Source of the DNA: Candidatus Blautia intestinigallinarum | GTDB taxonomy: Bacteria; Bacillota; Clostridia; Lachnospirales; Lachnospiraceae | Direction: 5' to 3' | DNA length: 38,180 nt | NCBI GenBank assembly: GCA_019112635.1 | Contig: DXIX01000026.1 | Span: forward strand, 1 to 38,180 | In this document: positions 8,847 through 17,421 of the stretch, piece after piece | Position numbering within the stretch: the first letter of the stretch is position 1 | Layout of the letters: every line of letters begins with the position of its first letter | Program-made: the position numbers and the translations under genes | The notes under the pieces: model-generated | Told to the model about the DNA's origin: nothing | The model's input: only the letters and a program-made list of their open reading frames with translations | Databases searched by the model: none

Positions 8847-8860
8847 AATTGTATACAATT
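8847..8860. promoter_or_regulatory. 14-base perfect palindrome upstream of pckA
   Basis: AATTGTATACAATT is perfectly palindromic and ends 14 bases before the proposed pckA -35 box. Its core TTGTATACAA matches the operator core known for the B. subtilis gluconate repressor GntR and related FadR-type GntR regulators. It could also act as a weak thrC terminator, because a T-run follows, but the stem would be only 5 base pairs. Confidence 0.4.
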
Positions 8861-8874
8861 TTTTTCTATTTTTT

Positions 8875-8905
8875 TTGATGACTTTTTCGTTTTTTCATGT
8901 ATAAT
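8875..8905 (+). promoter_or_regulatory. Possible pckA promoter
   Basis: Perfect -10 TATAAT (8900-8905). The best -35 is TTGATG (8875-8880) at a long 19-base spacing, inside a T-rich tract. Expected start of transcription is near 8912. Confidence 0.5.
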
Positions 8906-8950
8906 ATGTATTTAGTGACACGCATTAATGATTTAGGAGGTTAAATTACT

Positions 8951-10555
8951 ATGGCAAAAATCGATTTGAGTAAGTATGGCATCACTGGAACCACAGAAAT
9001 TGTACACAATCCATCCTATGACATGCTGTTCGAGGAAGAAACCAAACCGGGCCTGGAAGGTTTTGAAAAAGGGCAGGTAAGTGAACTGGGTGCGGTGAAT
9101 GTAATGACCGGTATTTACACAGGCCGTTCACCGAAAGACAAATTCATCGTTATGGATGAGAATTCCAAAGATACGGTATGGTGGACTTCTGATGAATATA
9201 AAAATGACAACCATCCGGCATCCGAGGAAACCTGGAAAGTTGTGAAAGATATTGCTCTGAAGGAACTCTCCAATAAGAGACTGTTCGTGGTGGATGCGTT
9301 CTGCGGAACGAACGAGGACAGCCGTATGGCAGTCCGCTTTATCGTGGAAGTTGCATGGCAGGCTCATTTTATCAAGAATATGTTTATTCGTCCGACAGAG
9401 GAAGAACTTGAGAACTTCGAGCCAGATTTCGTATGTTACAATGCTTCCAAGGCAAAAGTTGAAAATTATAAAGAACTGGGACTGAATTCTGAGACAGCGG
9501 TTGTCTTCAATATTTCCAGCCGTGAGCAGGTTATCCTGAATACCTGGTATGGCGGAGAGATGAAGAAAGGTATGTTCTCCATGATGAATTACTACCTGCC
9601 GCTGAAGGGTATTGCTTCTATGCACTGCTCTGCGAATACAGACCTGAATGGTGAGAATACTGCAATCTTCTTCGGACTTTCCGGAACTGGAAAGACAACC
9701 CTGTCTACGGATCCGAAGAGACTGCTGATTGGTGATGACGAGCATGGCTGGGATGATGAAGGAATCTTCAACTTCGAGGGCGGATGCTATGCGAAGGTAA
9801 TCAACCTGGACAAAGAGTCAGAGCCGGATATCTATAATGCAATCAAGCGCAACGCTCTTCTGGAGAATGTTACTCTGGATGCAGACGGAAAGATTGACTT
9901 TGACGATAAGAGTGTGACAGAGAACACCCGTGTATCTTATCCGATTGACCATATTAAAAATATTGTACGCCCTGTCTCCGCAGCACCGGCAGCAAAAGAA
10001 GTAATCTTCCTGTCCGCAGATGCTTTCGGTGTACTTCCTCCGGTATCTATTCTGACTCCGGAGCAGACACAGTACTATTTCCTGTCAGGATTCACTGCGA
10101 AGCTGGCTGGTACTGAGCGTGGAATCACAGAGCCCACACCAACCTTCTCAGCATGCTTCGGACAGGCATTCCTGGAGCTGCATCCGACCAAATACGCAGA
10201 AGAGCTGGTTAAGAGAATGAAAGCCAGCGGCGCAAAAGCATATCTGGTGAACACCGGATGGAACGGAACTGGAAAGAGAATTTCTATCAAAGATACCAGA
10301 GGTATCATCGATGCGATCTTAAGCGGTGATGTTCTGAAGGTTCCGACCAAGAAGATCCCGATCTTTGGTTTTGAAGTTCCGACAGAGCTTCCAGGTGTTG
10401 ACACCAACATTCTGGATCCACGCAATACCTATGCAGATGCTTCTGAGTGGGATGAGAAAGCAAAAGATCTGGCTGGAAGATTTATCAAGAATTTTGCAAA
10501 ATATGAGGGAAATGAGGCAGGAAAAGCTCTTGTCTCAGCAGGTCCTCAGTTATAA
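8951..10555 (+). CDS. pckA: Phosphoenolpyruvate carboxykinase (ATP)
   Basis: Interconverts oxaloacetate plus ATP with PEP, CO2 and ADP. In anaerobic gut Clostridia it can run toward oxaloacetate and save ATP, as well as in gluconeogenesis. The 534 residues match the ATP-dependent family: substrate-binding [11 protein letters not shown] near the N-terminus, the Walker-type kinase loop [14 protein letters not shown] starting at residue 242, the metal-binding [21 protein letters not shown], and the adenine-site region [20 protein letters not shown] 8951 follows TTAGGAGG at 9 bases. It has its own promoter and a strong terminator, and codon use is regular as in a highly expressed gene. Confidence 0.97.
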   Translation: MAKIDLSKYGITGTTEIVHNPSYDMLFEEETKPGLEGFEKGQVSELGAVNVMTGIYTGRSPKDKFIVMDENSKDTVWWTSDEYKNDNHPASEETWKVVKDIALKELSNKRLFVVDAFCGTNEDSRMAVRFIVEVAWQAHFIKNMFIRPTEEELENFEPDFVCYNASKAKVENYKELGLNSETAVVFNISSREQVILNTWYGGEMKKGMFSMMNYYLPLKGIASMHCSANTDLNGENTAIFFGLSGTGKTTLSTDPKRLLIGDDEHGWDDEGIFNFEGGCYAKVINLDKESEPDIYNAIKRNALLENVTLDADGKIDFDDKSVTENTRVSYPIDHIKNIVRPVSAAPAAKEVIFLSADAFGVLPPVSILTPEQTQYYFLSGFTAKLAGTERGITEPTPTFSACFGQAFLELHPTKYAEELVKRMKASGAKAYLVNTGWNGTGKRISIKDTRGIIDAILSGDVLKVPTKKIPIFGFEVPTELPGVDTNILDPRNTYADASEWDEKAKDLAGRFIKNFAKYEGNEAGKALVSAGPQL

Positions 10556-10622
10556 TCAGACAAATCCGATGGCAGTTATCTGAGATAACTGCAGGATGGA
10601 AGCGAATAAGCAGAATCAATGA

Positions 10623-10658
10623 GGAGGCTGTGTCGGTGGACGCGGCCTCCATTTTCCT
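10623..10658 (+). terminator. pckA terminator
   Basis: GGAGGCTGTGTC pairs over 12 positions (some G-T) with GACGCGGCCTCC around the loop GGTG, followed by ATTTTCC. A second stem upstream at 10571-10591 (GCAGTTATC/GATAACTGC) has no T-run and may only stabilise the mRNA end. Confidence 0.8.
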
Positions 10659-10728
10659 GAGAAATATGAAAATGTAAGTCTCTTTATCAAAAATGTCGAT
10701 TTTTGTCATCTGAGTTTGGGAATTAATA

Positions 10729-10757
10729 TTGAAAATTCACATATACTAGAGTATAAT
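10729..10757 (+). promoter_or_regulatory. Promoter of the 6S RNA transcript
   Basis: -35 TTGAAA (10729-10734), 17-base spacer, perfect -10 TATAAT (10752-10757). Predicted start of transcription is near 10764, about 65 bases before the 6S structure begins. Confidence 0.75.
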
Positions 10758-10827
10758 AACTAATAACAAATCAGATGCCGTACAGTGTGACGGCAATCAT
10801 ATGTGTCTGCAGGACATTTAGAACGGC

Positions 10828-11012
10828 AGTGTTTTCCTGGAATGTGCGACAATCCTATTGTTTTTGAACCTACATCTTCTTAAAGGGATTCCAACATCGC
10901 AAGTAGGATGTCAGACCTCTCGTTGTGGTAGGCAGAATACTTGTTGAGGAAACCCACCTAGCAATCCGCTAGGCGTCAAAAAAATAGGACCGGCATTTTG
11001 GGGCCACAAAGA
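10828..11012 (+). ncRNA. ssrS: 6S RNA
   Basis: Global regulator RNA that binds sigma-A RNA polymerase by mimicking an open promoter. The 6S architecture can be read off directly. The outer closing stem is CCTGGAATG (10836-10844) with CATTTTGGG (10994-11002). The inner closing stem TCCTATTGTTTTTGA (10853-10867) pairs with TCAAAAAAATAGGA (10976-10989). A central bubble follows, whose 3' side carries the characteristic small hairpin CCTAGC/GCTAGG (10957-10973). The next stem is GGGATTCC (10885-10892) with GGAAACCC (10948-10955), leading to terminal hairpins. Exact ends are uncertain. A terminator follows at 11016-11047. It overlaps no gene and lies just before galM. Confidence 0.85.
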
Positions 11013-11015
11013 GGA

Positions 11016-11047
11016 AAAAGGAAGTCGCAGGTGGCTTCCTTTTTTTC
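11016..11047 (+). terminator. 6S RNA terminator
   Basis: AAAAGGAAGTC pairs with GGCTTCCTTTT around the loop GCAGGT, with the T-run continuing to 11046. A strong intrinsic terminator between the 6S RNA and galM. Confidence 0.85.
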
Positions 11048-11081
11048 CTGTAGGAACGCGCAGACAGATAGGGAGGAGAAT

Positions 11082-12143
11082 ATGGCAGTTACGAAGGGTT
11101 ATTTTGGCAGAACAAAACAAGGTGAGGAGATCATGAAATACCGGATCACAAATTCGCAGGGAGCCTACATAGAGGTTTTGAACTATGGAGCGATATTGCA
11201 GAAAGTCGTGGTACCGGACCGGGAAGGTCATATGACGGATGTGGTTCTGGGATATGATGAGCTGGAAGCTTATTTTGAGAATCCCAGTTATTTTGGCGGA
11301 ACCGTGGGCCGAAATGCCAACCGGATTGCAGGGGCCTCCTTTGAGCTGGACGGAGTGAAGTATCATTTGAATGCCAATGAAGGAGAGAATAATCTTCACA
11401 GCGGTCCTGTCAGTTTTAACCGTATGGTTTGGGAAGAACGCAGAGTTAATCAGGGGGAAAATTCTGTGACCTTCGGCAGAGTAAGCCCAGATGGTGAACA
11501 GGGATTTCCGGGCAATCTGGATATCAACGTTACTTATTCTTTTGATGACGATCAGAATGTTCGGATTGAATATAGAGGAACCAGTGATCGGAAGACCATT
11601 GTCAATCTGACAAATCACAGTTATTTTAATCTGTCAGGACAGAATTATCCGGATGTGAAAGAGACACGGGTGCAGATTCTGTCTGATGATTACACACCAG
11701 TGGATGAGGAGAGTATTCCCACAGGCGAGCTGATATCAGTGGAAAATACACCTATGGATTTCCGTGAGATGAAGACAATCGGAAGAGATTTGGAAAGTGA
11801 TTTTCCGCAGATTGCTCAGGCGGGCGGATTTGATCACAATTATGTTCTGAAGAATTATCGTAGAGGAGAGCTGCAGATGGTAGCGGCAGCAGAGTCATTG
11901 GTGACAGGTATTCGTATGGAAGTGTCGACAGACATGCCGGATATGCAGTTTTATACAGGTAATGCTATTGAGAGCCAGAGAGGAAAAGATGGCGCAGTCT
12001 ACGGACCATACAGTGGTTTTTGCATGGAAACCCAGTATGCGCCCAATGCGGTCAATGAGCCGCGGGCTGTGTCGCCGGTTCTAAGACCTGGAGAGAAATA
12101 TCATTCTGTCACCGTGTATCACTTCTCATTGAGAGAGGATTAG
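11082..12143 (+). CDS. galM: Aldose 1-epimerase (galactose mutarotase)
   Basis: Interconverts alpha and beta anomers of galactose and glucose, feeding the Leloir pathway. The 353 residues match the GalM family: TVGRNANRI, the substrate-binding NNLHSG, LTNHSYFNLSG with the catalytic histidine, FDHNYVL, and the C-terminal CMETQYAPNAVN with the catalytic base region. ATG 11082 follows GGGAGGAG at a good distance; the frame is open further upstream but that part overlaps the 6S terminator. No other galactose gene is adjacent. I see no promoter between the 6S terminator and this gene, so it may depend on read-through from the 6S promoter. Confidence 0.93.
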   Translation: MAVTKGYFGRTKQGEEIMKYRITNSQGAYIEVLNYGAILQKVVVPDREGHMTDVVLGYDELEAYFENPSYFGGTVGRNANRIAGASFELDGVKYHLNANEGENNLHSGPVSFNRMVWEERRVNQGENSVTFGRVSPDGEQGFPGNLDINVTYSFDDDQNVRIEYRGTSDRKTIVNLTNHSYFNLSGQNYPDVKETRVQILSDDYTPVDEESIPTGELISVENTPMDFREMKTIGRDLESDFPQIAQAGGFDHNYVLKNYRRGELQMVAAAESLVTGIRMEVSTDMPDMQFYTGNAIESQRGKDGAVYGPYSGFCMETQYAPNAVNEPRAVSPVLRPGEKYHSVTVYHFSLRED

Positions 12144-12170
12144 GATGCCTGTGACGATAGGAATGAGGAG

Positions 12171-12211
12171 GGGATTTCTTCATATATTAAATATGAGGGA
12201 ATTCCCTTTTT
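12171..12211 (+). terminator. galM terminator
   Basis: A long imperfect stem of about 15 pairs (GGGA, then TTTCTTCATAT, with ATATGAGGGAA, then TTCCC) around the loop ATTAA, followed by TTTTT. Confidence 0.85.
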
Positions 12212-12258
12212 GCCTGTTCAGGAAGAGGCTGGCGTGTTTTGACAGGAAAGGCGGCGGC

Positions 12259-12287
12259 TTGCCAGTGACCTGAAATCGTGCTATGAT
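12259..12287 (+). promoter_or_regulatory. Promoter of the yihY-queA operon
   Basis: -35 TTGCCA (12259-12264), 17-base spacer, -10 TATGAT (12282-12287). The ATG inside this -10 box is the furthest possible upstream start of the next gene, so that start can be excluded. Confidence 0.6.
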
Positions 12288-12327
12288 AAACAAATATGAA
12301 ATGAAAGGTTACAATGAGGTGGGCCAG

Positions 12328-13314
12328 ATGAAAAAGAGATTCAGATCTATAGTCAGGTCACTGGCCGGATTTGTCATGCGGACTCAGAAAGATCATGTGG
12401 GGGCGTATGCGGCTCAGGCGGCCTATTTTATCATTTTATCTTTCATACCAATCATGTTGTTTCTTATGACCTTGGTACAGTATACGCCTCTGACCTACAA
12501 TGCGGTGAGAGAGGCAATCATCAGTTTTTTGCCAAAGGAGATTCAGGCTTTTGTTCTGGGAATTGTGGCCGAGGTGTTCAGCAAGAGCGGAGCCGTACTT
12601 CCGGTTACCCTGATGACTGCGCTGTGGTCTGCCGGGAAGGGAATGCAGGCGCTTACCAATGGTCTGAATACTATCTACCATGTGAAAGAGACCCGTAACT
12701 GGCTGATCACCCGGCTGTGGTCCGTTTTTTATACGGTTCTGTTTATTTTCGCATTGATGGGAAGTCTGATTTTGCTGGTATTTGGAAATTCCATTCAGCA
12801 TACGCTGATGAAATACATTCCGTTTCTGGGAAGGATTGTGGGGAGGTTTCTCGGCGCGAGAAATTTTCTGGCATTTATTGTTTTGGTTTTTGTATTTCTT
12901 TTTTTGTACAAGGTACTTCCAAACCGTAGAGCCAGCCTAAAGAGCCAGCTTCCGGGAGCAGTTCTGACGGCCATTGCATGGTCCGTGTTTTCCTTTGGTT
13001 TTTCCATTTATTTTACCTTTTTCCCTAATTTTACCAATATGTATGGAAGTCTGACGGCGATTATCCTGATTATGCTGTGGATGTATATCTGCATGAATAT
13101 TGTGCTGTATGGGGCAGAGATCAATGCCTATTACGAGTCAGAATTTCGTCAGGCGCAGGCCTTTGCCCGGGAATTGTTTGATCGGGAGGAGGAAGATTTA
13201 AAAGACAGGGAGGAAGATCTAAGAGAAGACCTAAAAAGGGATATCAAGGAACGGCAGAAAGAATTCAGAAATGATTGGAAAGAGAGAGAAGACAGACAAA
13301 AGAAAGGAAAATAA
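12328..13314 (+). CDS. YihY/BrkB-family integral membrane protein
   Basis: Member of the YihY/BrkB family, once mislabelled ribonuclease BN; its molecular function is unsettled. The 328-residue form starts at ATG 12328, after GAGGTGGG at 5 bases; earlier ATGs lie in or next to the promoter -10. About six hydrophobic segments run from residue 20 to 265, with the family signatures AAQAAYFIILSFIPIMLF, LWSAGKGMQAL and YGSLTAIILIMLWMYICMNIVLYGAEINAY. The C-terminal 55 residues are a highly charged Glu/Asp/Arg/Lys tail that looks like a cytoplasmic coiled coil. It is first in a tight operon with a phosphatase-like gene (2-base gap) and queA. Confidence 0.85.
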   Translation: MKKRFRSIVRSLAGFVMRTQKDHVGAYAAQAAYFIILSFIPIMLFLMTLVQYTPLTYNAVREAIISFLPKEIQAFVLGIVAEVFSKSGAVLPVTLMTALWSAGKGMQALTNGLNTIYHVKETRNWLITRLWSVFYTVLFIFALMGSLILLVFGNSIQHTLMKYIPFLGRIVGRFLGARNFLAFIVLVFVFLFLYKVLPNRRASLKSQLPGAVLTAIAWSVFSFGFSIYFTFFPNFTNMYGSLTAIILIMLWMYICMNIVLYGAEINAYYESEFRQAQAFARELFDREEEDLKDREEDLREDLKRDIKERQKEFRNDWKEREDRQKKGK

Positions 13315-13316
13315 AA

Positions 13317-13922
13317 ATGCGATTGTATATTATGCGTCATGGGGAGACTGCCTGGAACGCACAGAAAAAGATTCAGGGTGTGGCGGATATTCCGCTGGAC
13401 GGGAAAGGAAAAGAACTGGCCAAGATAACCGGATGGGCTTTGCGGGATGTGGATTTTGACCGGGTAATTACCAGCCCCCTGAACAGAGCGAAGGAGACCG
13501 CCAGACTGGTGATTGGCGAGAGAAAAATTCCCTGGCTGGAAGATACGAGAATACAGGAGATCTGTTTTGGAGTTATGGAGGGAATGCAGGTGTCAGGAAG
13601 CGATCATCCTGAGTTTCAGGAGAACCTGACAAAATTTTTTCAGGATCCTTGGAATTTTCAGGCTCCTGAAAACGGAGAGAGTGTGGAGGATGTGTGCAGA
13701 AGGACCCGGGAATTCTGGGACGAGCTTGTGAACACAAAAGAATACCGGGAAGAAACGATATTGATCTCTTCCCATGGATGCGCGTCCAGAGCGATCATGC
13801 AGAATGTATACCGGGATCACGATTTCTGGCATGGAAAGGTTCCGCCGAACTGTAGTGTTAATATTGTGGATGTGAATGATGGTAAAGTCACTTTGGTGGC
13901 GGCAGATAAAATATACTATTGA
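13317..13922 (+). CDS. Histidine phosphatase family protein (phosphoglycerate mutase-like)
   Basis: Small branch-1 histidine phosphatase of 201 residues. The phospho-accepting histidine is H8 in RLYIMRHGETAWN, followed by ITSPLNRAKETA, and the second catalytic histidine is H153 in ISSHGCASRA. Such proteins include cobalamin phosphatase, general phosphatases and cofactor-dependent mutases; the sequence alone does not give the substrate, and the short length argues against a glycolytic mutase. ATG 13317 lies 2 bases after the upstream stop and is preceded by AAAGGAA. The frame is open further upstream, but that part overlaps the yihY-like gene. It probably shares its transcript with queA. Confidence 0.85.
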   Translation: MRLYIMRHGETAWNAQKKIQGVADIPLDGKGKELAKITGWALRDVDFDRVITSPLNRAKETARLVIGERKIPWLEDTRIQEICFGVMEGMQVSGSDHPEFQENLTKFFQDPWNFQAPENGESVEDVCRRTREFWDELVNTKEYREETILISSHGCASRAIMQNVYRDHDFWHGKVPPNCSVNIVDVNDGKVTLVAADKIYY

Positions 13923-13939
13923 TGAGATGAGGAATGATT

Positions 13940-14965
13940 ATGAAGACAGCTGATTTTTATTATGATCTCCCCCAGGAGTTGATTGCCCAGGATCCCCTGG
14001 AGGACAGAAGCAGTTCCAGACTGATGCATCTGGACCGGGAGACCGGGGAAGTGACACATGGTACTTTTCGGGATATTCTCAATTATCTGAATCCGGGGGA
14101 CTGCCTGGTGATCAATGATACGAAAGTGATCCCGGCAAGGCTTTTCGGGCATAAAGAGGATACGGGCGCAGTCATTGAGCTGCTGTTGCTGAAAAGGCGT
14201 GAGAATGATATCTGGGAGACTTTGGTGAAGCCAGGGAAAAAAGCAAAAATTGGAACAAAACTGGTATTTGGAGACGGCATTTTAAAGGGAGAAATTCTGG
14301 ATGTGGTGGAAGAAGGAAACCGTTTGATTCAGTTTCACTATGATGGAATTTTCGAAGAGATTCTGGATCAGTTGGGAGAGATGCCGCTTCCGCCCTATAT
14401 CACTCATAAACTGAAAGACAGAAACCGTTATCAGACAGTATATGCCAAGCATGAGGGGTCTGCCGCTGCCCCCACTGCCGGACTGCATTTTACACCGGAG
14501 CTTCTGCGGGAAGTGGAAGAAGCCGGCGTTCGGATTGCCCATGTCACCCTTCATGTGGGGCTGGGGACTTTCCGGCCAGTGAAGGTGGAAGATGTGACGC
14601 AGCACCATATGCACTCTGAATTTTATGTGGTGGAGGAAGACCAGGCGGAACTGATCAATCAGGCAAAGAGGGAGCATAAGCGAGTGATCTGTGTGGGGAC
14701 TACCAGCTGCCGGACTTTGGAGTCTGCTGCCGGTGAGGATGGAATTCTTCAGGCCAAGAGTGGATGGACAGACATTTTTATTTATCCGGGATACCGTTTT
14801 AAGATTATGGATGGATTGATCACGAATTTCCATCTGCCGGAATCCACACTTTTGATGCTGGTGAGCGCTTTTGCGGGAAAAGATCATATTATGGCAGCCT
14901 ACAAGGAAGCTGTGAAGGAGAGATATCGTTTCTTTTCTTTTGGCGATGCCATGATGATTGAGTGA
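13940..14965 (+). CDS. queA: S-adenosylmethionine:tRNA ribosyltransferase-isomerase
   Basis: Transfers and isomerises the ribosyl part of AdoMet onto 7-aminomethyl-deazaguanine at the tRNA wobble position, the penultimate step to queuosine. The protein has 341 residues, the usual length. Hallmarks: [23 protein letters not shown] at the N-terminus, [44 protein letters not shown], and the C-terminal [18 protein letters not shown]. Three in-frame Met options sit within 6 bases; ATG 13940 is best spaced from GATGAGG (7 bases) and gives the family N-terminus. No tgt or yajC follows, unlike the common queA-tgt arrangement. Confidence 0.96.
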   Translation: MKTADFYYDLPQELIAQDPLEDRSSSRLMHLDRETGEVTHGTFRDILNYLNPGDCLVINDTKVIPARLFGHKEDTGAVIELLLLKRRENDIWETLVKPGKKAKIGTKLVFGDGILKGEILDVVEEGNRLIQFHYDGIFEEILDQLGEMPLPPYITHKLKDRNRYQTVYAKHEGSAAAPTAGLHFTPELLREVEEAGVRIAHVTLHVGLGTFRPVKVEDVTQHHMHSEFYVVEEDQAELINQAKREHKRVICVGTTSCRTLESAAGEDGILQAKSGWTDIFIYPGYRFKIMDGLITNFHLPESTLLMLVSAFAGKDHIMAAYKEAVKERYRFFSFGDAMMIE

Positions 14966-14986
14966 AGAAAAAAGTTTGGATTTACT

Positions 14987-14995
14987 TGCTATAAT
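14987..14995 (+). promoter_or_regulatory. Possible extended -10 promoter of the ABC pair
   Basis: TGCTATAAT is a perfect extended -10 (TGN plus TATAAT, 14990-14995). No -35 at standard spacing is convincing. It lies 64 bases before the ABC ATPase gene and after queA, which has no clear terminator. Confidence 0.45.
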
Positions 14996-15058
14996 TACAG
15001 ATTTGTGGCATTATTTACGTTATACAGTGGAAATTTACAATAAGTTAGGAGAAATGTC

Positions 15059-15766
15059 ATGAAATTTGTGATTGAGCATCTGTCGAAAAAATTTGGCGCG
15101 AAAGAAGTCCTGCGTGACATTAGTTTTACTTTCGAGAGCGGAAAAATTTATGGACTTCTGGGACGAAATGGGGCGGGAAAGACAACACTGTTTAATTGTC
15201 TGAATCGGGATCTCAAGGCGGATGGAGGAAGCTTTTATTTTCTGGCGCAGGAAGAGCGCCAAGAAGTGGTGCCGGAGGATGTGGGATATGTGTTATCTAC
15301 TCCCACGGTGCCGGAGTTTCTGACAGCCAGGGAGTTCTTGAAGTTTTTTATGGATATCAACGAGAAACGGCTGAAAAATCCAAAAACTATGGATGAATAT
15401 TTTGATTTCCTGGGGATTGAGACAGAAGACAGGGATAAATTGCTGAAAGATTACTCCCATGGAATGAAGAACAAAATGCAGATGCTGGTTAATTTTATAC
15501 TGCGGCCGAAACTGTTTCTGCTGGATGAACCACTGACTTCCCTGGATGTGGTGGTGTCGGAAGAGATGAAACAGCTGCTCAGGTCCATGAAAAAAGACCG
15601 TGTCACGATTTTCTCCACCCATATTATGGATCTGGCCTTGGATTTATGTGATGAGATTGTTCTTCTCAACCATGGCGTGCTGGAACTTGTGGATCAGGAA
15701 AACCTGGACAATCTGGAATTCAAAGAGAAGATTATCGCGGCGCTGAGGGAGGAAGGACATGAGTAA
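15059..15766 (+). CDS. ABC transporter ATP-binding protein
   Basis: ATPase subunit of 235 residues, paired with the permease that follows (8-base overlap). Walker A is GRNGAGKTT (35-43), the signature is SHGMK (133-137), Walker B is LFLLDEP (152-158), and the H-loop His is in STHIMD. The Q-loop position, normally Gln or Glu in GY-hydrophobic-P-Q, reads GYVLSTPT, so the usual glutamine is replaced by Ser80. The family is the CcmA/ABC-2 exporter type, with a split FESGKIYGLLG start. The substrate is unknown; no peptide precursor, immunity gene or two-component system is adjacent. AGGAGA precedes the ATG. Confidence 0.88.
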   Translation: MKFVIEHLSKKFGAKEVLRDISFTFESGKIYGLLGRNGAGKTTLFNCLNRDLKADGGSFYFLAQEERQEVVPEDVGYVLSTPTVPEFLTAREFLKFFMDINEKRLKNPKTMDEYFDFLGIETEDRDKLLKDYSHGMKNKMQMLVNFILRPKLFLLDEPLTSLDVVVSEEMKQLLRSMKKDRVTIFSTHIMDLALDLCDEIVLLNHGVLELVDQENLDNLEFKEKIIAALREEGHE

Positions 15767-17327
15767 AACATTTCAGATTATTTTCTCTCTGAGAAATACT
15801 TACCGGGTCAACAGCGTTTTATATTCTCTAAAACAGATCCCTCTGATAAAAAAGCTGCTTCCAGATCAGCTGTATGGAATCTGGGGACTGAAGATTTTCG
15901 CGAATGTGATCAGTGTCCTGTGGGAAATTGTGGCGGTTTTCGGAGGAAAATTTCTGTATTTCCTGTTTCTGATTTTACTGCCGGGAAGTCTCTATCCCGG
16001 CAGCGAAGGGGAAATTTTTCTGCATTTGCTGTTGCTTCTGACGATTGTTGGGGCTTGTGTGAATACCTATATGTTTGATCCCGCAAAGGATAAGTATTAT
16101 GCTGTTATCCTGATGCAAATGGATGCATGGCGTTATACGATGGTAGATTATGGCTATTCCATGGCGAAAGTGCTTGTGGGATTTCTTCCGTTTGCCTTTC
16201 TGGCCGGGCTGGAAAAGGGACTGGCTTGGTGGCAGTGCCTGCTGATTCCTTTGTATGTGGCAGGGGCAAAAATTATTGTTGCGTCCAGATCTTTGTGCTC
16301 ATATGAAAAGAACGGAGCAATCACCAACGAAAATCATCTGGAAAAGTGGGTATGGATTCGGATACCTCTTCTGTTGGTGGCGTCATATGGTCTTCCGGTT
16401 CTGGGACTTGTGGTGCCTGTGGGAGTATCTTCCGGGATCATGTTGGCGGTGATTCTTTTTGGAGCTGCATCGGCAAGAACGATTATCCGTTTTTCCGATT
16501 ACCGCAGTATGTATCAGCAGATTCTGGCGAATTCCATGATTCAGATGGACCGGGCAAAGACGCAGCTTGGAACAGCAGATCAGAAGTACATAACAATGAC
16601 AAAAACAGCGGCAGACAGAAAAAGAGGGTTTGAGTACTTGAATGCGTTGTTTATCGCGCGTCATCAGAAGATTCTATGGAAAGCTTCTGAGAAGATTACT
16701 CTGGTAATTCTGGGGCTTCTCCTTGTGATGTCTGTGGCTGTGCGCGTTTTTCCTCAGGCAGGGGAGGCGACGAACAGGCTGATGCTCACATATCTTCCTT
16801 ACTTTGTGTTCATTATGTATGCTGTGAACCGGGGAACAGGCTTCACGCGGGCTCTGTTTATGAACTGTGACCGCAGTCTTCTGACTTATTCTTTTTACAA
16901 ACAGCCGGGGCCTATATTGAAATTGTTTCAGATTCGTCTAAGAGAGATTGTAAAGATCAATCTTCTTCCGGCGTCGGTGATCGGTGCCGGTCTGGTCTGG
17001 CTTCTCTATCTCTCCGGAGGGACGGAGCACTGGGTCAATTATGCGGTTTTATTCATCTCGATTATCTGTATGAGTGTGTTTTTTTCTGTACATTATCTCA
17101 CAATTTATTACCTCCTCCAGCCTTACAATGCGGGAACACAGATGAAAAGTACCACCTATCAGATTGTGCTCAGCGCAACTTATCTGGTCTGTTTCGCTTT
17201 CATGCAGGTTCGGATGCCGACCATTTTGTTCGGTGGAATGACCATTGTATTTTGTATTCTGTATAGCGTTATCGCCTGTGTTCTGGTTTATTACCTGGCA
17301 CCCAGAACTTTCCGTTTGCGAAATTGA
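15759..17327 (+). CDS. ABC transporter membrane subunit, substrate unknown
   Basis: Integral membrane protein of 522 residues with roughly 10-12 hydrophobic segments, in two blocks separated by a hydrophilic stretch (about residues 245-300, QMDRAKTQLGTADQKYITMTKTAADRK). It overlaps the ATPase gene by 8 bases, which implies translational coupling and a joint complex, so I read it as the permease of that exporter. No solute-binding domain or signal peptide is seen. It does not show the FtsX or MacB extracellular domain pattern and I cannot name its family more precisely. The gene ends about 30 bases before the livK promoter, with no clear terminator. Confidence 0.75.
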   Translation: MSKTFQIIFSLRNTYRVNSVLYSLKQIPLIKKLLPDQLYGIWGLKIFANVISVLWEIVAVFGGKFLYFLFLILLPGSLYPGSEGEIFLHLLLLLTIVGACVNTYMFDPAKDKYYAVILMQMDAWRYTMVDYGYSMAKVLVGFLPFAFLAGLEKGLAWWQCLLIPLYVAGAKIIVASRSLCSYEKNGAITNENHLEKWVWIRIPLLLVASYGLPVLGLVVPVGVSSGIMLAVILFGAASARTIIRFSDYRSMYQQILANSMIQMDRAKTQLGTADQKYITMTKTAADRKRGFEYLNALFIARHQKILWKASEKITLVILGLLLVMSVAVRVFPQAGEATNRLMLTYLPYFVFIMYAVNRGTGFTRALFMNCDRSLLTYSFYKQPGPILKLFQIRLREIVKINLLPASVIGAGLVWLLYLSGGTEHWVNYAVLFISIICMSVFFSVHYLTIYYLLQPYNAGTQMKSTTYQIVLSATYLVCFAFMQVRMPTILFGGMTIVFCILYSVIACVLVYYLAPRTFRLRN

Positions 17328-17357
17328 CAGAATTTTTTGCGGGAAAATAAGTTTTAG

Positions 17358-17386
17358 TTGACAAACGGATTTTCTGGGGGTAACAT
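17358..17386 (+). promoter_or_regulatory. livK promoter
   Basis: Perfect -35 TTGACA (17358-17363), 17-base spacer, -10 TAACAT (17381-17386). The first 11 bases, TTGACAAACGG, are identical to the start of the leuS promoter at 28285. Confidence 0.75.
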
Positions 17387-17421
17387 ATGTAGCATTAGAG
17401 AGAAAGAAGGAGGAGAAAGAA

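Noticed and set aside
12283-12327. Upstream start of the YihY-like gene at 12283
   Set aside because: This ATG lies in the promoter -10 box and has no ribosome binding site; 12328 does.
17366-17382. CodY-type site in the livK promoter
   Set aside because: ATTTTCTG matches one half of the consensus, but the other half has several mismatches.
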